A DNA stretch of 64,000 nucleotides, taken from positions 41,675,159-41,739,158 of the forward strand of contig OX031059.1 of NCBI GenBank assembly GCA_943736015.1, read 5' to 3'. The notes under the pieces are model-generated. The model had not been told where the DNA came from, ran no database searches, and saw nothing but the letters and a program-made list of their open reading frames with translations. Positions 22,301 through 34,300 of the stretch are shown piece by piece. Within the stretch, counting starts at the first letter, position 1, and every line of letters begins with the position of its first letter. The stretch is from Tridacna crocea. Taxonomy: Eukaryota; Mollusca; Bivalvia; Cardiida; Cardiidae. A program made the translations under genes and the position numbers.

Positions 22301-25300
22301 AAATCACAAGTAGCTATAACAATTAGATGTCTTTGAAAAGGCAGAAAACATTGTGGGAAAAGGAAAAAATACTGGCGACCAGCATTTTCTCTTTCTCCCA
22401 CAGTACTTTCAAAATCTTTTGCCTCTAAGGCAAGGTCAATAAAACTTGTGACTGATTGGTAAAGTTTAAAAAACTATCTTTTTTTACTGTACTCACCCTA
22501 ATAGGAACTGGAGAACCCTCAGTACTTTCAATTTCCAATGTAATAGACTGAATGTCACTGATGCTCTTTGTTCCATCTGTATCTGTATCAATGGAAGAAC
22601 AACAGACAGTAAGTTAACTCTTCACCAAACAATCTCTGGATTTTACAACCCTGAGATAGAAGCCTTTTGAAAACATAGTGGGAAAAGGAGAAAATGCTGG
22701 TAACCAGCATTTTCTCCCTTTTCCCACAATGCTTTCCATCCTGCTGGAAACAAGTTGCAGTTTTTGAGTTACGTTTATTTGGTTGTCTGCATGTGCTTTC
22801 AATTTTGACTGGTCTAAATTTTGTCATTTGGGAAAGGGTTAAAGTATTTTATTGACTGATGGATGTCAGGAAAACAAAAGTGTCAAGTTCAAGGGAAGTA
22901 ATTCCTCAATCTAGAGGAGTTAAAACTTGAAAATTTGTGTCTTGGAAACCTTCAATATATAATCAATGTATGTGCAAAAGTTCAATATAACTGAAGGAAA
23001 ATTGTAGGAGTTTGTGACAAAAAATTACTAGTATTTTATAAACAAATTGATGTGAAGAAAAGAAAGTGTACAGTTCAAGGCAGGGCTTCCCCTGCAAGTT
23101 TTATTTTAAGCGCCATCAAATTCGCCACCTCATTAACATTGTGGCCAGTAGGAGCCATTTGAGGTAGCCACATTGTACATTAGACACTTCAGTTTATTGG
23201 CCAATGTTAAAGCTTCTAAATACATCAACTGCTCAATAGTGCTTTACAAGCTTACATATGTTCCTTTTTCCCAAAGGGTTTTCAAGGTTTTGAGCTGCAG
23301 GGACATAGAATTCGTATTTGAACAGTAATACAGCTCCTTAATTCTATGACTGCCAATCTGTTAGAATTCGGTCAGTTTTTAAGAAATTCAGGAAGAAATT
23401 TGGGATTGTGTGGTGAAGGGTTAAAACATCATTTCTTTTGATTAAAACGTCATTTCTTTTATCCTGAAAATACTTAAGTTTTATTTATATTTTGGTCTTT
23501 TCTCTTTGTATGACTTTATAAGTGTCCTATATAGTTACTTGTTCATGTGCTATCACTACTATATAGTTACTTGTTCCTGTGCTATCACTAAGTCAAAGTG
23601 GCCTACAGTGTGAAAAGAGGCTTAACTCTTTACCAAATGACAAAATTTTAGACAGGTCCAAACTGAAAGCACTTGCAGATGAAAAATAAAATTTGAAATT
23701 TCATTTGTGAAGGGTAGAAAACATTGTGGTTCCTTTTCCTACATTGTTTTCTAAAGGCTTCTCTCTCAGGGTCATAAAAACTAGGGGTTGTTTGGTAAAG
23801 GGTTAATTCATCTGCAAGGGTATTGACTTAGGTCAATCTGAGCTGAAACTTTTTGCTTCTAGCAAATGTAATGCAAGTTAAGAACCTTATAAACCAAGAT
23901 TCTGTTTGTTGCTTGGAAAAATGGACTCTATCTCTTTATCAAACGACAAAATTTTGGACTAGTCCAAATTGAAAGCATTTGCTGACAACAAAATAAATGT
24001 GAATCAACAAATGAAATTTGATTTGGGAAGGGCAGAAAACATTGTGGGAAAAGGAGGAAAATGCTGGTTACCAGCATTTTCTCCTTTTCCAAAAATGTTT
24101 TCAAAAGCTTTCTTTCTCAGGGACGTCAAAAGTCGGGATTGTGTGGTAATGGGTTAAGGCTTCATAATTAAGTGTATGTGATGGCTTGCTTGGTAAAATG
24201 CATTACAGAGATTCATCTAGCCCCTTTTGCCGGAGCATAGCCAACATATTAAATATATATGGAGTGCAACACGCGAAAAGGTGCATTCGGACATTTGCGT
24301 AAAGTGTCGTCCCGGATTAGCCTGCGCAGTCCGCGCAGGCTAATCCGAGACGGCACTTTACGACTAAATTAGATTTTGTGCTAGAGTAGACTTGCGTAAA
24401 ACAGAAAATCACATAAAATCGGAAAGTGTCGTTTCGGATTAGCCTGTGCGGACTGAACACGCTGATCAGAGACGACACTTTACGCAAATGTCCGAATGAC
24501 CCTTTTTGCGTGTTGCACTCCATATATGTTTGTGACCCATCATGCAAAAAAGGGACCTTCTGGGAATCACAGAAAGTGTCAATCCTGGTCTGACTGCGCG
24601 AATTACACAGACTGACCAGGGTTGACACTTTTTGCTTTAATGACTTTTTCTGAATAAAAAGTGGTCATTGTACCTTGTTAAACAATCATTTTTGAATTAT
24701 GTGTATCAACTTAAACTGACCTGCACTATCGTTGATTTGTTTTCATCTTATTGATGTACAGAATTCCCAGCTGGTCCCTTTTTGTGTGATGGGTCACATT
24801 TATTATATACTTTGATATTGTTCCCATGTATTTGTATTGGATAAAAGTATGCAATATTTTCCCATGTTGCAATCTCTGATCATGTTACATAGTTTAGAGC
24901 TTTTTCCATGTGCACTGCTAAGTACAGAACAATTTTAAAACCTGCCATTTCTCAAAAATCAAATGTGAATGGCTACATGTTCTACCAACTTCTCAATGTA
25001 TAATACTTATCAAAAACATAGAAAATAAACAGAATATTTGTTTCTACAAAGTTATGAAAATTTTTTTCTTTCAAACATATTTATTGACAATGAAATCTTT
25101 AAGCAATGAAAAAGGATCCTTGGTCACCACCTTGTTTGTTTAAATACATTCAGCAATGGTGAGGTCATGAAAAGCCAAAATTGAAAATTCCGCATAAGCA
25201 CAGTGTGGCAATGAACAAATTTCTTGTCGCTTTTTTAATAAATAAGACTGTTTCTAGAAAGTTAAAACTACAAATTTGATTAACTGTTAAATTACAGGAA

Positions 25301-28300
25301 ATTATGTAAACAATATTAAAGTATATAATAAAAAGATTATTGCACTTGTATGAGAATACATTCTGTTGAACTCGTTCTTTTGGCATAGTTTCCCTTGCAA
25401 GCTCGGGTAACCCTGCCAAAAGATCTCATTCAACACAATAACTTCCCATACAAGTGCAATAACATATAATCTTATAAATATAGATCCCATGGCCATCATG
25501 CAAGTTTCACACCATTGTTTGATGTCAAGATTTTCACAGCACGCAAGCAAAAGTTACATAAAAAAGCTTACTATCGTTACCAACAAAAGCTGAGAATGGT
25601 TTTTGCGTAAACGGAGTGGCTAATCTTGACACATCATAACCATCTGCTGCCACGATCTCTGACATTATTTCCTGCTGGAATAGCCATTTGTCCTTCAATG
25701 TGTCTGTCTGTGGGTAACTAAAATTGACAACAACAACAAAACATTAGTGTGTAAGAAAGTCAAACTACATGTAATTATCATAAAAATATGAGTTTTCATG
25801 TTCAGAAAGCTCCTTTCAACACAATCTGAACTTTTAACATCCTGGGAAAACTAGACTTTTGAAAACATTGTAGGAAAAGGAACAAGCATTTTCTCCTTTT
25901 CCCAGAACGTTTTCCATTCTGTCAAAGAACTTCAGTTCTTTTGTACCGGTTTGAAATTTGTGATCTCCACATGCTTTCAATTTGGACGAGTCATAAATTT
26001 GTTGTGTGGTAAAGGATAAAAAAAACTTTGTAAGAAAAGAAGCGATAGTTTCTAACAGTCAACTATATGTACATATCAATATTTGACACAAGCCAGTGTC
26101 AATTACTTAAATCTCTATCCAAGAAAATATTCAGACTGATTAATTTTCATGCAGTTGAATATATCAGTCTAACATTTAGACAGGTCATAAAAATATATGG
26201 GGATGCATGAAAAAAAAAAAGTTGGAATACCTGGAATGGCACCTAAAGAGTTGGTTGTGTCCAATGTCCTTTGCGAAACATCTTCTTAATTAACTCTTTA
26301 CCACACAATCCTGACTTTTGACAACCTAAGGAAGAAACTTTTTGAAACATTTGTGAAAAGAAGAAAATGCTGGTTACCAGCATTTTCTCCTTTTCCCACT
26401 ATGTTTTCCATCCTATCATAGACAAATCCCATAATGTAAGCCACATTGAAATTGTCGTCTGCAAATGCTTTCAATATGGACAGGTCAAAAATTTTGTTGT
26501 TTGGTAAAGAGAGAACAGAATACAACGAAGTTGGACAGACAACTTGGAAAAAGTTGTCTTTCTGTGAAATGTTACAACAAATGAAAATGAAATGGACAGC
26601 TTTCTTGGAAAAGAGGTGTTTATGCATTTACCTAGCATTTACCTAGCAAGCAGCTGCTAAACATGCATTCATTTTGTTGAAAAATAACCTAATGGAGAAT
26701 TCGAATGGTCCTTAGAAAATTTACAAAGAGCAAAGACCAAGGCCAGCCTGCGAGGGCTGCGCAGGCTAACATGGGTTGATACTTTTCATAGATGCATTAA
26801 GCCATCTTTTCATAGAGTCTGACTCAAATATCTAAACACATGCAAATCAATTCTACATAACACACACACAGAACCTAATCTAAAACAAACCCTTTACTTC
26901 AATTCTTCTCCATTAATTTCCTCCAGAATGTCAATTTCGACAGAATTTTTCTATTGTTTAGATGCTATCCCCCCAAAGAGTTGCTCTCCTGCCGACAGCA
27001 CAACACCATCCTCTGCTGGGAAAGTATCTTAGTACTCCTAACATTTTACCATTATAAACTTTTAGACTTACCTCACATGAAAGAATGTGTAGACTGAAAT
27101 TTAATTCATGCCCTACTTTGTCTGAAAAAAGCAGACATTAACTAGGCAAGTGAGAAAATGTTGGTTACTGACGTTTTCTCTTTTTCCCTTGGTGTTTTTG
27201 ATGAGTCTTTTTCCCAGGGTCATAAAAGCCAAGAATGATTTTGAAAAGGGATTAGAGGTCAAATCTAAAAACAATGTTTGTACAAATCAAGGTCTTTTTT
27301 GACATAATAATTATTAATGCTTTACCAAACTAGAGCTATCACTAAACATGATTATACCCCCTACCAGCTCCATGTCACAAAAATAGGTCTTTGTCATAGA
27401 ATGCAGAATGGTTTAGTACAAAAGTAAGAGTTGAAAAAAGTTCAAGGGGAAATAATTCCATTACAAATCACAGCAGGGTCATGAAAATTGCACCTGCACA
27501 ACTTCATATATGTATATAGAAAAATTGTTTGTAAATTTGAGATCAGTACATGAAAAATTGTTGGACTATTGCTCCAAAAACAAATTTGCGTCTATGGACA
27601 GACGGACAGACAACCATGGCGATTCCATTATACCCCCCTCTACTACGTTGTGGGGGGTATAATGACAAAATTCACATCTAGTCCAAATTGAAAAGAAAAT
27701 TAGAGCTATCACTAAATGTGATACCCCCCGGCAGCTCCTTGTCACAAAAATGCTCTTTGTAACAGAATGCAGAATGGTTTAGTACAAAAAAAATAAAGAA
27801 ATTAAAAAAAATAACAAGTAGGAATAGACTTTAGGTTCTTGTACTCTGCATTTCACCTTAAAGTGGTCTATCTGTATATGAAGTCTGAAGTTACTAGCTT
27901 TTATGCTGTGAAAGTTATACCCCAGACAAAAATGAAAATTTATAATTTACAAAGGGAAATAACTCTAAAAATAGTTGGAATAGAGTTATGGTTCTTCTAA
28001 AGCGCACATTGTTTTATGAAGCTCTAATTCTACATAAAGTTTGAAGCTACTAGCTTTGGTACTTTGCAATTTATGCCCCAGATAAAATCCAAGGTTAAAA
28101 TTTGCAAAGGGCAATAACTCAAAAAACTGTTGGACTAGAGTTATGGTTCTTAAACAATGCAGTTCTACTCAATGTGATCTAGCTGTGTGTGAAGTTTAAA
28201 GTTACTAGCTTTTTACTTTTGAAGTTATGCTCCTGACAAAAATCTAAAGTTAAAATTTACAAACAGCAATAATCCCAAAAAAAGGTTGGAATATAGTTAT

Positions 28301-31300
28301 GGCTCTTGTACACTGTACTTCTCCTTTAAGAGATCTAGTTGTGTATGAAGTCACTGGCTATTATACTTTGGAAGTTATGCTCCTGACAAGATTTCGAGAC
28401 GCACAGACGGAAAGGGTGACTCCAGTATATCCCCCCAAACTTCATTTGTGGGGGGTATAATAAAGTCTACAAATTAAATGTAGCTTAAATATCAGCCACT
28501 GGAGTCTATTTTTCTATGGTGTCAATATAAAACTGTATTTGGCACTGGACCTTGTCTTCTTACCCTGTGGAAATCACTGTGAAAAAGAGAAAATGATGAC
28601 TACCAGTATCTTCGCCTTTTCCCACCATGTTTTCAAAAGCCCTGTGCTTATGAGTCATCAAAAGTCCAAATCTTCTGGTACATATAGGTTCAAGGGTTAA
28701 GTTACTAGTCAGTATTAACCCATGAATATTGATGCTTTTTTTATGCATTTCATTGCAGAAGTTAAATTGAAATGGAACTATTTATTTTTTGACACTTAAA
28801 AAATAGATTCACAGAACTAAGTTACCAAATCCGAAACATAAATAATCAAGACTTACTTCACTGCTATAAAGATTCTAAAACTATGCAGGCAAATACAATG
28901 TGTAGAGAATACTGTGGTATCAGAATTTGATTTTCCTATGTTGTTATCATGTTCAATCCAACATTATATATTTAATATTTTATATGTATATGTATGTACT
29001 TAAAAAATAGTCATTTAAACCTGACCTGGTCACAACATTTTAGACTTGTGCATATTGAAGTATCTAAAAATAGCAAATTCATATGGCCAAAATGATAGAA
29101 TTTGTCACTGAGAGGGTAAGAAACGCCATAAATGTAGGAGAAAATACAAGTCACCACTATTTTCTTGTTCACTACACTGTTTTCAAAAGCCTTTTTCTAC
29201 AGTAAACTAAAACACAGGAGTGTTTGTATAGGGTCCGTAAGAAACGGTGTTCAGAGCAAGTATCTCTGTCCTTTTACTTGAAAAAGAGAATGGGAGAAAC
29301 TTCATATATTCAAGATTCCACAGTACTGCTTTAAAGTGCACTTGGTTTTTATCTGGAAAAATAATGTAGAAACAGACTCCTCAAATCTTTAAACTTTATA
29401 TCGATATGCTATAGATTTTGATAAGATTGTGGCTAATATAAAAATTCTAAACTATTTCTCTCTTTTTCACAATGTTTTCTGGACTCTATTTACATCAAGG
29501 CAATAATAATCAATGTTGTTAGTCTTTTTTTTTTTTCTCTCAACTATCCTTCAGAGAGAAAATACTAAATAAATGAACTTTTTGTGTCGACTAGATTTCT
29601 GAGGTATTCTGTTCCAGTCACATCACTTCACAAATCAAGTGCACCCTGCTATAGATACTCACATTGTACTTGTAAAGTCAGTTAGTATGATCACATCATG
29701 TACACAATCAGTATAACTGTATTGCAACAGAGAGAGAGAGAATAGTACAGATATAGGCATTATGAGTAGGTAAAGACCAGACGTAGGAATTAAGCCACCC
29801 AATTACTAAACAATCTTGCATTTAAACTTTTACTACTCAATCTTATCATTCGACAACCATAGGAAAGAAGGACTTTAGAAAACCTTGCAGGAAAAGGAGA
29901 AAATGCTGGTAATCTGCATTTTCTTCCCCTCTCCCACACACACAATGCTTTCAGAGATTGAAAGTCATCATTTGGACTGCCTTGAATCTGTCATCTGAAA
30001 AATAAATGCTCTAAATTTGGATGAAACAAAAACTTTCCTTGTATGGTAAAGAGTTAAACAACCTCTTATGATAACACTGCAGGAAAAGGAGAAAATTCTC
30101 CCCATATTTTTAACTATTTAAAGCTGAATTTCTAGAATCTTTGCAACATTTAACGTGTTGTCTGCAAATATTTTTAAAAGAGATGAATCTAAAATTGTCT
30201 TGTTAAAACTGGTAAAGAGCTGAAAGACTAACTAATGCTTGCAGGACAACTAAAGTGCTTAGATCCCTGCTGACATTAGGGTATACAAGTATAATTTCAT
30301 CCAGTTCTCAAATTAATTCATACTCTCTCCTACAACCCTTTCCCAAACAATGTAATTTTAGATTTGTTCAAGCATTTGCAGATGACAAAATAAATGCTGC
30401 TCACATCATTAGATTTGTCTGTGAAAGTATAAAAAAACAATGAGAGAAAAGGACACCTTTCCTTTTCCATAATATTTTCAAAAGTTTCTTTCCTCAAGGT
30501 TGTTAACCCTTTACCCATAAGACATTTCTATGGTATCTCTAACTGACCCTAAATAACAACAAGGATAAAGCTGTTGTGTGTATATGACACCTTTTGGTAG
30601 CATAGAAAACATTGTGGCAAAAGGTGAAATTGCTCGTCATGAGCAATTTCACCTTTTGCCACTATGTTTTCCAAAGGCTCCTACAAGCAATGCATAGAAA
30701 TGAGTATCTATGGAGTAAACGGTTAAAATAAGCGATTGTTTGGTAAAGGGTTAACCCTCTCCCAAACAATCCCTGGTTTTTACGGGTCTGGAATAGTAGC
30801 CTTTTGAAAACATTGTGGGAAAAGGAGAAAATGTTGGTAACCAGCATTTTCTCCTTTTCCCACAATGTTTTCTACCTTATCATAGACAGAAATCATCTTT
30901 TCAGCAAGAGTTGAATTGTCGTCTGCAAATGCTTTCAATTTGGTCTAGTTAAAAAATCTGTCATTTGGGAAAGGGTTAAGGGATCTATACGTGTTACCAG
31001 CATTTTCTCCTGATATAAACACGTTTTCAGAAGCCTTCTTTTTCAGTATTGTTAAAACACACATTTATGTAGTATAGGATTAAAAAGCATTTAACGACAT
31101 TGCAAACAATCAGAAAATGATCAAAAGCTTATAAGCAAAAAAAAATAAGGCAAGATGTAGCAAACAAAGATTATAAACTCTTCACCAAATAATCCCTTGT
31201 TTTTACGATTCTGTGAATAAAACCACTTGAAAACATTGTGGGAAAAGAAGAAAATGCTGGTCACTAGCATTTTTTTCTTTTTCCAACAATGTTTTCTACC

Positions 31301-34300
31301 CTTCCAAAAACAAATTTCAATTTTTGAGTCACTCTTGTTTTGTCATCTGTCAATGCTTTCAATTTGGAAGAGTCTAAAATTTTGTTGTTTGGTGAAGGGT
31401 TAAACAGTATCTCAAGCATCATAATGATATTCACTTTCTTACCCAATGTCTGTGTGCTAGTATGGGTTATTGTCATAAGTCTTTATAGATTGTAATATAC
31501 AACACAGAATATATCCACATAATCAAGAACCCCATTAACCAATTACCACGCAATGCCTACTTTTGATGCCTTAAGAAAGAAACCTTTAGAAAACATTGTG
31601 GGAAAAGGAGAAAATGCTGGTAACCAGCATTTTCTCCTTTTCCCACAATGTTTTCTACCTTTCACCAAACAAATTCCAATTTTTCAGTCACTTTTATTTT
31701 CTTGTCTGCAAATTCTTTCAATTTGGACCTAAAATTTTGTTGTTTGGTAAAGAGTTAAGCAGAAGGTATGTCTACTGACCTAGTTGGCCTGTTTTTTCTG
31801 TTAAATGCGAAGTCTGGAAGTAAATGAGGTGCATCATTCCTTCTACTTTCTATGACCTAGAAAAAAGAAAAAAAGTTAGTTTTATTTTCTGACCATTTAC
31901 AAAACGAGTCAGAGACAAAATGAACAAGTAATGCAAGTAAATGAGCCATGCTCTGGAAAAAGGGGGCTATATGCATCTCTGTATGAATTGCACAGGCTGA
32001 CATGGGTTGATAATTTTTCACAAATGCATTAAGCCCCCTTTATCAAGAGCATGGCTCAAATACTATGGATAAGTAACTGACAAAGAAACACTGTTGTCAG
32101 AGCATGTGGTAACATGTAGTTGCAGTTGTATTTACATTGAAATTAAAAGTAGAAAATTTGGCATAACTTTGTTAAAAACATTTTGAGATATAACTGTTCT
32201 TCTGTTACAGGTTCCCTTTATAAAAGTTTACAACCAACTCAAAACTGAAGTAAATACTTTCAGTAACATTAGAAAAATTAAAAGATTTTGTACAAAGATG
32301 ATGAATATGGACACGATGACAGCCAAGGTAAAACTGTTGGTAAAACTGTTTAGCACTGTTTATTTAGAACTTGACTTACCCCATAGACATACTGGTTTAA
32401 CTGCTGTAAATCACAAAGCTGACAGAGTAATGTCAGAAAACAGGACACAACAGCATGGATTGCACATTTATGAGTTAGTGGTAGTGTCAACAGATTCACT
32501 GCAATGTTCTGAAATGTCATAGAGAAAACCTCATTGTGTTGAAGTGATATCTCCCATCAAAGTAGGACACACAATTATTCATGAAAAAATGGTACAGAAA
32601 AATTGGACAGATAGAAAGATAGAAGGATTGCAAAACAGACCATATATGGCCTGTAAAACAGGCGAAAAGGGGCATTTGGACATTATGTGTGATCTGTCGT
32701 CTCTGATCAATCTTCGTAGTCCATGCAGGCTAATCCGAGACGACACTTTACGACTACATTAGATATTGTGCTACAGTAGTCTAGAGCCGTACAGAAAATT
32801 ACATAAAAGCGGAAAGTGTCATTTCGGATTAGCCTGCACGGACTAAAAGACAAAACTTTACACAAATGTCCGAATGTCCCTTTTGGCATGATGCAAGCCA
32901 TGTCCCTTTTGGCATGTTGCAAGCCATATACAAACTGAATAAAGAAAAACATATCCTTCCACCTTTCAGTAGGACATAACAAACAGCAGCCTGAAGACCT
33001 TCTCTTTACATTTTAATATGAAGATCTTTTCTTTAGATTTTAACTATCTGTTGGCCAACCACCAAATGATTATTTTGACACTTACAAAAACTTTGTCATA
33101 CAAAACAATTATCATTGATACAGTATATGACATTTTAGGTTTTGCTTAACCCTTTACTCCATAGATACTTATTTCTATGCATTGCTTGTAGGAGCCTTTG
33201 GAAAACATTGTGGCAATTGGTGAAATTGCTCATCACAAGCAATTTCAACCTTTTGCCACAATGTTTTCTATGTTATCAAAAGGTGTCATACACACATAAG
33301 AAACGGTTTCATCCTTGCTGATGTTAAGGATCAATTAGAGATACCATAGAAATGCCTTATAAGGTAAAGGGTTAAACCTTTACTATTTACTGTAAAAACT
33401 TACTTCATTATGATTGTAAACATTTACCAAATCATGCCTTAACAATTCCCTTGAAAACATTGACAGAAAAGGGAAAAAAAATTGCAAACTCTTCATGTTA
33501 AATGAATCCTTGAAAACAAACATGATTCCATTCCTTCACATACCTGCATGTCCAAGGCAAGCCTGACAAGCTCCACAACCAGTTCTTTACAGCCCATCTC
33601 AACACTGATTAAAGCTATAGTACAGTAGAGAGCTTCAAAGTTATCCACCTTGTTGCTCTCCAGTTTGATATTCTCTAGAAGGTACCAATAAAACTGTAAA
33701 CCATTCTGAAATATACATACAAGGGTCATTTCTTCCAACCACTCTAAAATCACTTCTACACTGGCCATTTCATTGGCAGATCATGACAAACTGTCTCAAC
33801 CAATCAGATAGCCTATCTCTGAATTTGGAACTAGCAAACTCTAATAGATAGTGAATAAAACTTCAGTAAATGAATTAAGAATAAAAATAAAGTAGGGTCT
33901 AACAGAAATCGAAATACCTTTTTCATAAACAGTATATCCTGTCTGTGAACTTTTTCTCCTTTGATTCCAACCTTCGAAATATCTTTTATAATCCTGTTTA
34001 AAGGAAGAAAGAAGTTCTGGTATCAAATTTCAATGTCCATTTTGAAAGCATATGCACATTAACCCATCACCACACAATCCTTACTTTTGACGCCCTTGAG
34101 AAAGAAGCCTTTAGAAAACATAGTGGGAAAAGGAGAAAATGCTGGTAACCAGCATTTTCTCCTTTTCTCACAATGTTTTCTACCCTTCCAAAAACAAATT
34201 TCATTTCAGTCTCATTTTATTTGTCGTCTGGAAATGCTTTCAATTTGCACTTGTCAAAATTTTCTTGGCATTCCATATGGAGTGCAACACGCGAAAACGT

